A stretch of 64,000 bases of DNA from Mycetocola zhujimingii (GTDB lineage Bacteria > Actinomycetota > Actinomycetes > Actinomycetales > Microbacteriaceae): the NCBI RefSeq assembly GCF_003065425.1, contig NZ_CP026949.1, forward strand, positions 1,984,001 through 2,048,000. Reading direction: 5' to 3'. The notes under the pieces are model-generated. The model was not told the origin of the DNA. It saw only the letters and a program-made list of their open reading frames with translations, and made no database searches. This document shows positions 49,116-57,438 of the stretch, in pieces (positions within the stretch are counted from its first letter, which is position 1; each line of letters begins with the position of its first letter). A program made the translations under genes and the position numbers.

Positions 49116-52100
49116 GCTGACACCGCCGCAACGAGGTGGATGCGGTACATGAATCCTGCTTTCGGGTCGCGTTCGTCAAGGTCGTGCACGCCGAGGAACT
49201 CGGCTGCCGCCATACCCCGACCGGCCTCGACCACTCGCTCGGCGAACTCCCTGCGTTGTTCGTCGGTCATTGCTTCCTGACTCAGCACCTTGTAGTTCTT
49301 GCCCCGTGCTCCACCCGAGACGTACAGCAGCGCAGCGCCGCCGGAGGAATCTTCAGCGGTCGTGCCGTCAATGGCGTTTGCCGCGAGGGCGAGCTGGTAG
49401 CCACCGAGTTGCGGATTGAGCGCCACCTGGGCCTTGGTCGGCGCTGTCTTGCCGGTCTTGAGGTCGACGATGACGACGTCGCCGTTCGGCATCCGTTCGA
49501 CCCGGTCGATCTTGCCGGACAGCGTGACCTGGCCCAGCTCGACGGCGAACGTTCCCTCGGCGCTCACGGTCTCACTGCCGGCGGCAATGAAGTCGGTGAG
49601 GTACTGGCTGAGTCCCTCGACGAGCTTGTGGGTGGCGCGCCGTTGTCGTTCGGCGAGCCACGGCGACTCGAAATACAGCTCGGACCAGTGGGCGTCGATC
49701 TGTTCCCAGAGCGCGTCGACCGTGACGTCGGCCGGGGTGAGTTCGGCGGTGGGAATGTGGCCAGCGTGTTCCATGGCAGCGTGCACGACAGTGCCGATGC
49801 CTGCGGCGAGGCCCGATGGTGCTGCAGCCATGGTGTCGATGAACCACGCGAGTGGCGACTTCTCGAACGTCTCCAGCTTGGACGGCGACACCGAGACACG
49901 GGCGTCCGGGTCGCTGAGGTCGACCAGCGGCTCGGTCGTCGATGGGTCGAGCAGTCCGTACCACTGGGTGGGGTCGGCGCCGGGGACCCCCTCGGCGGCC
50001 AGCCGTGCGAGAGCCGCAGCAGCCCCCGGGTCTCCTGTGGTCACGAGACGCCTGCGCAAAACGCCCACCATGCCGCGAAGCGATAACGGATGCCGCTGGT
50101 CGGCGGCGTTCCGCAACTCGGCGTTCCGGATCGCGGGGAACCGCAGGAACGGTGACGGTTGTTCGTCGTCGTTCACCGTCGCGCTGAAGACGACCTGGTG
50201 GCGTGCCCGAGAGACCGCGAGGGCAAACATACGGAGTTCGTCTGAGAGCACCTCGGCACGCGCGTCGAGGTCTGCGACCGGGAGTCCAGCGACGACCTGG
50301 CTGAGCTGCTGCGGGTAGAGCAGGGTTCCCCTGACCTGCGGGTTCGGCCATGCGCCGTCCTGCAAACCGGCGAGCACGACGATGTCGAACTCAGCACCGA
50401 CGACGCCGCTCGGCGTGCCGACGAAGACCGCGTCGCTCGCCGCCTGTGGCGTGAGCGAATCCTCCGGCACTTCGGACGCGAGTACCTCATCGATGAACCG
50501 ACCGGCGGGCTCTGTCGGGTTGCGCTCCACGAACCGCTTTGCGGCGGTGAAGAGAGCCATCACGCTGTCGAGGTGGCGGTTTGCCTCGTCGGCGGCAAAG
50601 CCAGATCCGAGGGCCTGCGCCGACCATCCTGATGCCAGTCCGCTTCTCTCCCAGAACATCCAGAGGAGCTCTTCGACGCTTGCTCCCGCTGCGCCCGCCG
50701 CTGTCGCCTCGGCGAGAGTCGTCGCGAAGCGACCGACCTGCCGCGCGGCGGCCGAGTCGATCGTCGCGAACCGTCCGGGCTCCGCGAGGGCGTCGAGGAG
50801 AAGCTCATCACCTGACCGGTTGCCGCCTCCGGCGATCTCCTCGTGGCGCAGTGCGAGTCGTACCCGTCGCAGTGCCACGGGGTCGAGGCCGCAGAGCGGC
50901 CCGGTGATGAGCCGGGTCAGAAGCTCGATGGCGGGCTCCATACGACCGACCGCAAGGGCCACAGCATCAATGAGCTGGCCGGAGGCGAACTCCGAGCGAA
51001 TGTTCCTGCCGCCGGCCGGCGTCGTCGTCGGCACCTCGGCGAGCGCGAGCGAACGGGACAGTTGCGCGATCGACGCGCCAGATCGCACGATGATCGCCAT
51101 CCTCTTCCAGGGGATGTCGCCGAACAGGTGATGCTCCCTGAGAACTCGAGCGATCGCCTGGTGTTCTGTAGCCGGCGACGTGGCTTCGATCCGGAGCACA
51201 GGAGTGATGACAGCCTCGTCGACATCGGACCCCTCGGTCACTGCCGCGCTGGCCGCCCGGTGACCGACGGTCCCCGCAGCTCCGACGCGACCGGTGATCT
51301 GCTGCACCACAGTGCGAAGCGCGCCCCCGTGGCGGTAGACGGTTCCGAGCCGAAGCGGCGCGACGGGCACACCGAGCGTGCGGCCAAGTGACCCGAGTGC
51401 CGCTGGGTCCGAACCGCGGAACGTCGTCGCCGCGACATCCGGATCACCGAACGCAATAATCGACACGCCACGTCGCGCGAGCACCCCGAGGAACGCGAGA
51501 GCGGCAGACCCCTGCTCCTGAAGGTCGTCGACGACAACGAGCCGAACGCCGTCGAGCCCGAACCCGCCGTCGAGTTCTGCCGTCGCCTGGGCAACGAGCT
51601 CTGACGAGTCGAGGTACCCGGTACCGAAACTGTCGACGACGCGTTCGTATTCGTCGATGAATCTTGCCGCCGCCGACCACTCCGGGCGGTCATGTTTCGC
51701 TCCGAGTACGTCGAGATCGCGAGGGCGGAGCCCTCCCTCGACGCTCCGCATCATGAGCTCACGCAACTCTGTGCGAAAACCCTTGAGCCTGCGAACCTCG
51801 GCGACGAGCGGATCGGGCCACAGCGGACCGGTCGCGTCGAGTTCATGTCCGGCGAGCAGTTCGGCGATCACCGTGTCTTGCTCGGCACCGGTGAGCAGTC
51901 GAGGCGGCTCGCTCCCCTCGAGAGCGGCTCGAGCCCCGACGATCTGGAAAGCGATCGAGTTCAGGGTGCGTGCGAGAGGGCCGGGGGTCGGCACTCCGAT
52001 CCGCAGGGCAAGGCGGTCGCGCAGCCGCGCGGCTGCACGACGGTTCGGTGCGAGGACGAGTACCTCGGCCGGAGCGTAGTTCCGGTTGAGGATTCGGTCG

Positions 52101-52267
52101 GCCACGAGCTCGACGACGACGGTGGTCTTGCCGCTCCCTGGTGCACCCGAAACCGCCGCGCATGTGGCATCGCCCAGCGCCAGGATGGCCCGCTGCGTCG
52201 CGTCGAGCGAGAGATCCGCGCTCTCGCTGCGCTCAGCGCGCTCGATCTGGAATCCTCTGATGGCCAC
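49112..52267 (-). CDS. adnA: AdnA: helicase-like/nuclease subunit of the AdnAB DNA end-resection motor
   Basis: A 1051-residue partner of AdnB. Walker A is intact (SGAPGSGKTTVVVE), but motif II reads VVVDDLQEQG in place of DExQD, and motif III reads FGDPDVAATTFRG, lacking the conserved Gln, so this motor is degenerate. The C-terminal RecB-like nuclease keeps VVHAAMEH, GKIDRVER, VIVDLKTGK and QLGGYQLAL (QxxxY). The GTG at 52267 is preferred to the ATG at 52297: TAGCGT at 52275-52280 (reverse strand) lies 7 nt upstream, the leaderless signature. It heads the adnA-adnB operon. Confidence 0.92.
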   Translation of the reverse strand: MAIRGFQIERAERSESADLSLDATQRAILALGDATCAAVSGAPGSGKTTVVVELVADRILNRNYAPAEVLVLAPNRRAAARLRDRLALRIGVPTPGPLARTLNSIAFQIVGARAALEGSEPPRLLTGAEQDTVIAELLAGHELDATGPLWPDPLVAEVRRLKGFRTELRELMMRSVEGGLRPRDLDVLGAKHDRPEWSAAARFIDEYERVVDSFGTGYLDSSELVAQATAELDGGFGLDGVRLVVVDDLQEQGSAALAFLGVLARRGVSIIAFGDPDVAATTFRGSDPAALGSLGRTLGVPVAPLRLGTVYRHGGALRTVVQQITGRVGAAGTVGHRAASAAVTEGSDVDEAVITPVLRIEATSPATEHQAIARVLREHHLFGDIPWKRMAIIVRSGASIAQLSRSLALAEVPTTTPAGGRNIRSEFASGQLIDAVALAVGRMEPAIELLTRLITGPLCGLDPVALRRVRLALRHEEIAGGGNRSGDELLLDALAEPGRFATIDSAAARQVGRFATTLAEATAAGAAGASVEELLWMFWERSGLASGWSAQALGSGFAADEANRHLDSVMALFTAAKRFVERNPTEPAGRFIDEVLASEVPEDSLTPQAASDAVFVGTPSGVVGAEFDIVVLAGLQDGAWPNPQVRGTLLYPQQLSQVVAGLPVADLDARAEVLSDELRMFALAVSRARHQVVFSATVNDDEQPSPFLRFPAIRNAELRNAADQRHPLSLRGMVGVLRRRLVTTGDPGAAAALARLAAEGVPGADPTQWYGLLDPSTTEPLVDLSDPDARVSVSPSKLETFEKSPLAWFIDTMAAAPSGLAAGIGTVVHAAMEHAGHIPTAELTPADVTVDALWEQIDAHWSELYFESPWLAERQRRATHKLVEGLSQYLTDFIAAGSETVSAEGTFAVELGQVTLSGKIDRVERMPNGDVVIVDLKTGKTAPTKAQVALNPQLGGYQLALAANAIDGTTAEDSSGGAALLYVSGGARGKNYKVLSQEAMTDEQRREFAERVVEAGRGMAAAEFLGVHDLDERDPKAGFMYRIHLVAAVSA

Positions 52268-52274
52268 GAAAACC

Positions 52275-52280
52275 ACGCTA
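52275..52280 (-). promoter_or_regulatory. -10 element for leaderless adnA
   Basis: Reverse-strand TAGCGT, 7 nt before the GTG at 52267. It would exclude the upstream ATG at 52297. Confidence 0.5.
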
Positions 52281-52404
52281 TAACCGACCCCCGACATCCC
52301 CCGGAGGGAGCGCCGTACTGTTCGCTCTCGGCGAGTGCGCCACGGCCCGGGCAGCTGATCAACTGCCGTAATGTTGGGCGTAACGCAACGAAAGGGTCTG
52401 CCAA

Positions 52405-52629
52405 GTGGAAATCCGTATCGGTATCACCAACAGCGGTCGCGAGCTCAGCTTTGAGTCGTCCCAGTCAACAGCCGAGATCGAGAAGCTCATCGCCGATGCG
52501 CTCGACTCGAGCAAGAGCTTCTTCACCATCAGCGACGACAAGGGCAAGATGTACATCGTGCCCACCGCTGGCCTCGCCTATGTCGAAATCGGCAGCGAGG
52601 AAACCCGCCGCATCGGTTTCGTCGGATAA
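52405..52629 (+). CDS. DUF3107 protein
   Basis: A 74-residue protein matching DUF3107: MEIRIGITNSGRELSFESSQ, AEIEKLIADAL, DDKGKMYIVPTAGLAYVEIG and RRIGFVG. It is a conserved small actinobacterial protein found beside the adnAB/rhlE cluster, with no known activity. The start is GTG at 52405 with AAAGGG upstream. It diverges from adnA across 137 bp and is followed after 6 bp by a small membrane protein. Confidence 0.88.
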   Translation: MEIRIGITNSGRELSFESSQSTAEIEKLIADALDSSKSFFTISDDKGKMYIVPTAGLAYVEIGSEETRRIGFVG

Positions 52630-52635
52630 CCGGTC

Positions 52636-52923
52636 ATGGAGCTTCTCTTTGTGATGCTCTTCGGCATCGCCATCGGGATCGGAGCGCGGTATGTCATGCC
52701 GCAGCGTGACACGCATGGTGTCGCACTCATCCCTGCGATCGGCGGCATCACCGCTGGAGTGGTCTGGGTCGGACTGACCTGGCTCGGCTGGGCGTGGGAC
52801 GGCGGATGGATCTGGGTCGCGACCCTCTTCGTCGCTGCCATCGTCTCCGTCGCATCCGCGTTCATGATCGGGCGTGTTCGCGCCGAATCAGACCGGAAGC
52901 GCCTCGTGGCGCTCGGCGGCTGA
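52636..52923 (+). CDS. Small three-helix membrane protein, unknown
   Basis: A 95-residue protein with three predicted helices (LLFVMLFGIAIGIGARYV; ALIPAIGGITAGVVWVGLTW; WIWVATLFVAAIVSVASAFM) and a short basic cytoplasmic tail (RVRAESDRKRLVALGG). No recognisable motif. It is probably co-transcribed with the DUF3107 gene 6 bp upstream and is followed by a hairpin. Confidence 0.7.
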   Translation: MELLFVMLFGIAIGIGARYVMPQRDTHGVALIPAIGGITAGVVWVGLTWLGWAWDGGWIWVATLFVAAIVSVASAFMIGRVRAESDRKRLVALGG

Positions 52924-52943
52924 CACCGACGAACAACATTCAC

Positions 52944-52969
52944 TGGCCGGGCGCGCAAGCGTCCGGCCA
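52944..52969 (+). terminator. Terminator after the small membrane protein
   Basis: An 11-bp stem TGGCCGGGCGC/GCGTCCGGCCA (one G.U pair) with GCAA loop, extended by flanking GAACAA/TTGTTC and followed by TTGTTCGTTCT. Confidence 0.75.
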
Positions 52970-53055
52970 TTGTTCGTTCTGACGCCAGCGAGGGTGGCGT
53001 TCCCGCGCGGGTAACGGGACGCGGGAGATCCCGCTCGCCTCGATCGACGACCTTC

Positions 53056-53769
53056 TCAGGCTGTAAGGCCGAGTGCGTCCATCCTGCGGGTGTGCGTTGC
53101 GATGAGCTCGGTGAAGACGGGCTCGATGCGAGCCTCCTCCGACTCGCTGTGTCCCTCAAGAACGAGGGCGGACTGAGCGAGCAGGAGGGTGTCACCCAGC
53201 AGCCGCCTGCCGCACATTGCAAGGAAGTGCGCCCGCTTCGGATCAACGGTGATGGCATCCGTCAGCAACGACACAATCCCGGATGTCCCGGAGTCTGCGC
53301 CGAGAAGGCTGGCATACCTCGCCCCGACATCGTGCGGCAGCCCATCGGAGAGACTGATGAAGAAATCGTCGAGGAAACCCTGTGTGATGTAGATGCTCAG
53401 CAGATTCTCATTGACGGATGCCCCGCGCGTCAGGAGGAGGAAGTCATCAACCCGCGAGACGTACGGCGCCATGACCTCTGTCGGGTCTTCGCCGCGTCGA
53501 CGGATCTCGGCAACGAGCCCCTGGTGCTTGGAGAGGGCGAAACCTGCAGCCGTTGACAAGGTCTCCTTGGCCGCCAGCTCGCTGATCGCCGAGACCATGG
53601 AGATCGACTGGAAGAACCCGAGCTGGAGGTAGGCAACGAGACCGAGGTAGCCGGAGGTGTCTGGCGCGAGTTCCGCGAAGTCCACTTTCGTCTTCACAAC
53701 ATGGCTCGTGCGGGACCGCAGACGGGGCAGCGGTGCACGCGGCCGGGAGTATCGAAACCTTGAAACCAC
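53056..53769 (-). CDS. Ferritin-like domain protein
   Basis: A 237-residue, mostly helical protein. A basic N-terminus (VSRFRYSRPRAPLPRLRSRT) is followed by a four-helix-bundle-like domain: YLGLVAYLQLGFFQSISMVSAISELAAKETLSTAAGFAL (quoted in two parts of the same helix pair), EIRRRGEDPTEVMAPYVSRVD, then GRRLLGDTLLLAQSALVLEG and IEPVFTELIATHTRRMDALGL. Glu and His residues at helix positions could make a di-iron site, as in the tRNA-hydroxylase-like ferritin family. This family sits beside rhlE in many Actinobacteria. The GTG at 53769 is fixed by TACACT 6 nt upstream. It diverges from rhlE. Confidence 0.72.
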   Translation of the reverse strand: MVSRFRYSRPRAPLPRLRSRTSHVVKTKVDFAELAPDTSGYLGLVAYLQLGFFQSISMVSAISELAAKETLSTAAGFALSKHQGLVAEIRRRGEDPTEVMAPYVSRVDDFLLLTRGASVNENLLSIYITQGFLDDFFISLSDGLPHDVGARYASLLGADSGTSGIVSLLTDAITVDPKRAHFLAMCGRRLLGDTLLLAQSALVLEGHSESEEARIEPVFTELIATHTRRMDALGLTA

Positions 53770-53775
53770 GGCTCC

Positions 53776-53781
53776 AGTGTA
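53776..53781 (-). promoter_or_regulatory. -10 element for leaderless ferritin-like gene
   Basis: Reverse-strand TACACT, 6 nt before the GTG at 53769. Confidence 0.55.
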
Positions 53782-53863
53782 GGTGCTCCGGTAGGCTGGG
53801 ATTGTCCCGGCACCGGATCGGGACCCTACGCCTGGGTCAACATGCAGGGCGTAGACCGCTTTT

Positions 53864-55333
53864 ATGCATGAACAGGCAACTATAAACGTGAACTTTACTG
53901 ATCTCGGCGTCGAGCAGGACATGGCAGACGCCCTCGCGGCGAAGGGCATTCTCGAGCCATTCCCCATCCAGGAACAGACCATCCCCCTCGCACTCGACGG
54001 CCAGGACATCATTGGCCAGGCGAAGACGGGAACAGGCAAGACCTTCGGCTTCGGCCTCCCGCTCCTCCAGCGCATCGGCAATGACCCCGCACCGGGCGTC
54101 GTAGCTCTCATCGTCGTCCCTACCCGTGAACTCTGCGTGCAGGTGACCGAAGACATCGAGCTCGCGGCCGCTAACCGCCCGACGAAGATCGTCTCGATTT
54201 ACGGCGGCAAGGCGTACGAGGGTCAGATCGAGCAGCTCAAGGCCGGAGCGCAGGTCGTCGTCGGCACACCGGGTCGGCTCATCGACCTCAACAACCAGCG
54301 CCTCCTCGACCTCTCGAACGTCCGCGAAATGGTGCTCGACGAAGCAGACAAGATGCTCGACCTCGGCTTTCTCGCCGACATCGAGAAGCTTTTCTCCAAG
54401 ACACCGCCGACGCGTCACACCATGCTCTTCTCGGCGACGATGCCAGGTCCGATCGTGGCCCTCGCCCGCCGCTTCATGTCGAAGCCGATCCACATCCGCG
54501 CTTCCGACCCCGATGAGGGCCTCACGCAGGCCAACATCAAGCACCTCGTCTACCGTGCCCACAACATGGACAAGGACGAAGTCATCGCCCGCATCCTGCA
54601 GGCCGAGGGTCGCGGCAAGACCGTGATCTTCACCCGCACCAAGCGCGCGGCCGCCAAGCTCGTCGAAGAACTCAACGACCGCGGCTTCAACGCCGCCGCC
54701 GTGCACGGTGACCTTGGCCAGGAGCAGCGCGAACGCGCCATGGCCGCGTTCAAGGCCGGCAAGAAGGACGTCCTCATCGCAACGGATGTTGCTGCTCGCG
54801 GAATCGACGTCAACGACGTCACCCACGTGATCAACCACACCATCCCCGAAGACGAGAAGACCTACCTCCACCGCGTCGGTCGCACCGGCCGCGCCGGGAA
54901 GACCGGTATCGCCGTAACCTTCGTCGACTGGGACGACCTGCACAAGTGGGCGCTCATCAACAAGGCGCTGGACTTCGGCCAGCCCGAGCCGACGGAGACC
55001 TACTCGTCGAGCCCGCACCTGTTCGAAGACCTCGACATCCCGGCCGGAACCAAGGGCCGCCTGCGTCCGTCGACGCTCGTTGCGGCACCGCCGCGTGGCC
55101 CGCGTGAAACCGGTTCGCGTGACTCGTCGAATCGTGCTCCGCGCGAGGGCGGTTCGCGGGATTCCTCGCGTGGCGGACGGGGACGCACCAAGGCTGCCGC
55201 TCCCGCTGCTGCCGGTGACGCTCCCGTTGTCGCCGCTGGCACCCACGACGGCCAGGGCCACGAGCACCACGACGGCAACAGCGCACCACGCCGCCGCACA
55301 CGCACGCGTCGCCGCACCAACCGTCCGGAGTAG
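53864..55333 (+). CDS. rhlE: DEAD-box ATP-dependent RNA helicase (RhlE type)
   Basis: A 489-residue DEAD-box helicase. Q motif FPIQEQTIPLAL, I AKTGTGKT, Ia VPTRELCVQV, Ib TPGRL, II VLDEADKML, III SATMP, then the second RecA domain with IFTRTKRAA, IATDVAARGIDV and VI HRVGRTGRAGK. The C-terminal ~100 residues are Arg/Gly/Ser-rich with GSRDSS repeats and end in a basic RRRTRTRRR tract, an RNA-binding tail. It unwinds short RNA duplexes in ribosome or mRNA metabolism. The start is the ATG at 53864. A TAGGCT hexamer near 53792 implies a leader of about 60 nt. Confidence 0.95.
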   Translation: MHEQATINVNFTDLGVEQDMADALAAKGILEPFPIQEQTIPLALDGQDIIGQAKTGTGKTFGFGLPLLQRIGNDPAPGVVALIVVPTRELCVQVTEDIELAAANRPTKIVSIYGGKAYEGQIEQLKAGAQVVVGTPGRLIDLNNQRLLDLSNVREMVLDEADKMLDLGFLADIEKLFSKTPPTRHTMLFSATMPGPIVALARRFMSKPIHIRASDPDEGLTQANIKHLVYRAHNMDKDEVIARILQAEGRGKTVIFTRTKRAAAKLVEELNDRGFNAAAVHGDLGQEQRERAMAAFKAGKKDVLIATDVAARGIDVNDVTHVINHTIPEDEKTYLHRVGRTGRAGKTGIAVTFVDWDDLHKWALINKALDFGQPEPTETYSSSPHLFEDLDIPAGTKGRLRPSTLVAAPPRGPRETGSRDSSNRAPREGGSRDSSRGGRGRTKAAAPAAAGDAPVVAAGTHDGQGHEHHDGNSAPRRRTRTRRRTNRPE

Positions 55334-55344
55334 CGCTACTCCCC

Positions 55345-55384
55345 CACAAAGGCCCGTCCGACTGATGTCGGGCGGGCCTTTGTG
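55345..55384. terminator. Bidirectional terminator between rhlE and the PHP gene
   Basis: An 18-bp stem (CACAAAGGCCCGTCCGAC against GTCGGGCGGGCCTTTGTG, one G.U pair) with TGAT loop, 11 bp after the rhlE stop and 5 bp from the convergent PHP stop. It can serve both strands. Confidence 0.9.
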
Positions 55385-55389
55385 CGCGC

Positions 55390-56286
55390 TCAGCCGGAGA
55401 GTTTCTCGTCGCTTGCGACCGGGTAGACGGGCTGTGACCCGGTGCCCTCATCGATGATCGCCTGCACGACGGCATCCGGTGTCGTGTTTTCACCGAGCCG
55501 ATTGGGTTTTCCCGCACCGTGGTAGTCGCTCGAGCCCGTGAGCACGAGTCCGAACGTGTCGGCGAGTTCCCGCAACCGGACCTTGCCGTCAGCGGTGTTC
55601 TCCCGGTGCTCCAGTTCGAGCCCGAACAAACCGGCGTCGACGAGTTTGCGGAGGCTCTCTTCGTCGACCATGGCATCACGCCCCCGGGTGGCGGGGTGGG
55701 CAATCACCGGCACTCCTCCCGCACTCCGCACGAGCGAAACGGCGCGGAGCGGATCGGGCGCGTAGTGGGGCATGTAATAGCCGTTGCGCGGGTGAAGGAT
55801 GCCGGTAAACGCGTCACTGCGGGTCGGCACGTGGCCGCGCGCCACGAGCGCGTCTGCGATGTGCGGTCGTCCGACCGTCGCCCCTGGCGTCGTCTGGGCG
55901 AGCACGTCGTCCCAGTCCAGCGCGTAGTCGGCGCCGATGCGGCGGACAATGGACTCCGCCCGCTTGAGCCTCGACTCACGGATCCGCGCGGTCTCTGCAA
56001 CGAGTTCTGCCGAGGTCGGGTCGAAGAGGTAGGCGAGCAGGTGAACGCTCTTATAGCCAACCCGGGTGCTGAATTCCATGCCGGGGATGAACGTGATGTT
56101 CTGCTTCTGCGCCTCGCCCGCCGCTTCATGCCACCCGGCGGTTGAGTCGTGGTCGGTGAGGGCGACAGCGCCGAGGCCGGAAGCCGCTGCCTCGCGCACG
56201 AGCTGGGACGGCGATTCGGTACCGTCCGACACCCGCGAGTGGGTGTGCAGGTCACTCGGCCCGCGGAACAACATATCCCCTGACAT
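55390..56286 (-). CDS. PHP-domain metal-dependent phosphoesterase
   Basis: A 298-residue PHP-fold hydrolase. Metal ligands are visible in SDLHTHSRVSDGT (HxH), ALTDHDSTAGW, FIPGMEFST, VIAHPATRGR and TGSSDYHG. It is related to RNase AM/YciV-type 5'-3' exonucleases and nucleoside 3',5'-bisphosphate phosphatases; the exact substrate is not fixed by the sequence. The ATG at 56286 carries TAAGCT 6 nt upstream (leaderless type), although a second ATG four codons later follows GGGGAT. Confidence 0.88.
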   Translation of the reverse strand: MSGDMLFRGPSDLHTHSRVSDGTESPSQLVREAAASGLGAVALTDHDSTAGWHEAAGEAQKQNITFIPGMEFSTRVGYKSVHLLAYLFDPTSAELVAETARIRESRLKRAESIVRRIGADYALDWDDVLAQTTPGATVGRPHIADALVARGHVPTRSDAFTGILHPRNGYYMPHYAPDPLRAVSLVRSAGGVPVIAHPATRGRDAMVDEESLRKLVDAGLFGLELEHRENTADGKVRLRELADTFGLVLTGSSDYHGAGKPNRLGENTTPDAVVQAIIDEGTGSQPVYPVASDEKLSG

Positions 56287-56292
56287 AGTCCC

Positions 56293-56298
56293 AGCTTA
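56293..56298 (-). promoter_or_regulatory. -10 element for leaderless PHP gene
   Basis: Reverse-strand TAAGCT, 6 nt before the ATG at 56286. Confidence 0.5.
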
Positions 56299-56344
56299 TG
56301 GCTCGGGAGAACACGCCACGGACGCAGAGTCCACTCACAGTCCG

Positions 56345-57385
56345 ATGTGGGTAATGTGGCTGGAAATGCTCAAGTTTCTCGGCGCGATTCTGACCATCGC
56401 GATAGCTGTTCTCCTGCTCGTTGTGACCTGGCCTGAACTGTTCGACCTTCAGACCACCTGGATCCTCGCCCAGGTGACGAGCATGCGCTCACTCGTGACC
56501 GCCCTGTCTGTTGTGGCGATTGTCGTGTTCGCCCTTCTTACGCTGGCGAAGTCCATCCGCGCATTCGCGGGGACCATCGCCGTTCTCCTCGTCCTGTTCG
56601 TTGCGGCCAATGGCGTCATCCTCTCCGATCGCGGCTTCGGAAACACGGACTTCGCTGAAAAGACTCCTGAATCGATTACCGTGCTCAGCTGGAACACGCT
56701 CGGCGATGCTCCTGGCTCCGCCGCGGTCGCGCGTCTGGCCGTCGAATCCAACGCCGACGTGATCTCGCTGCCCGAGACGACACAGGAAACGGGTATCGAG
56801 ATCGCCGAGGCCATGCGTGAGGCGGGCCGGCCGATGTGGGTGCATACCGAGTGGTTCGACCAGATTTCGCCCGCACGATCGACAACGGTGCTCGTCAGCC
56901 CCGACCTCGGCGACTATATGAAGGTCACGAGCAACTCGGAGCGCAGCGAGAACACGAAGGTACTGCCGACGGTCATTGTCGAACCGATCGACGGCAACGG
57001 CCCGACGATTGTCGCTGCGCACGCCGTCGCACCCATTGAGGGCCAGATGGACAACTGGCGCGACGATCTGAACTGGCTCGCCGACCAGTGCGCCTCGGGC
57101 AACGTGATCATGGCCGGCGACTTCAACGCCACGATCGACAACATGGCCGGTCTCGGCACGGCTGAAGTCGCCGCACTGGGCAACTGTATCGACGCGGGCA
57201 CGCAGTCGGGTAACGGGGCGGTCGGTACCTGGCCAAGCAGCATCCCCGCCCTCCTCGGCGCTCCGATCGACCACGTCATGGCGACACCCGACTGGAGCGT
57301 CACAGGAATGCGGGTTGCCACAGAGGCCGACGGTACGGGCAGCGACCACCGGCCCATCATCGTTCAACTCAGCCCGCGCGGCTGA
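56345..57385 (+). CDS. Membrane-anchored endonuclease/exonuclease/phosphatase (EEP) family protein
   Basis: About 346 residues. Three N-terminal helices (LGAILTIAIAVLLLVVTW; LVTALSVVAIVVFALLTLA; FAGTIAVLLVLFVAANGVIL) are followed by an extracytoplasmic EEP domain: ITVLSWNTLGDAPG, VISLPETTQE (metal-binding Glu), IMAGDFNATID and the C-terminal GSDHRPIIV. The fold covers nucleases, phospholipases and inositol phosphatases; the membrane anchor favours a surface phosphodiesterase. The start is uncertain: ATGs at 56345, 56354 and 56366 are in frame, and TAATGT 8 nt before the last fits a leaderless start. Confidence 0.82.
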   Translation: MWVMWLEMLKFLGAILTIAIAVLLLVVTWPELFDLQTTWILAQVTSMRSLVTALSVVAIVVFALLTLAKSIRAFAGTIAVLLVLFVAANGVILSDRGFGNTDFAEKTPESITVLSWNTLGDAPGSAAVARLAVESNADVISLPETTQETGIEIAEAMREAGRPMWVHTEWFDQISPARSTTVLVSPDLGDYMKVTSNSERSENTKVLPTVIVEPIDGNGPTIVAAHAVAPIEGQMDNWRDDLNWLADQCASGNVIMAGDFNATIDNMAGLGTAEVAALGNCIDAGTQSGNGAVGTWPSSIPALLGAPIDHVMATPDWSVTGMRVATEADGTGSDHRPIIVQLSPRG

Positions 57386-57438
57386 TCCGGCACCGCTGGT
57401 TACTCGTTCCTCCCAGCGAACGGGTAGACAATAGAGGG

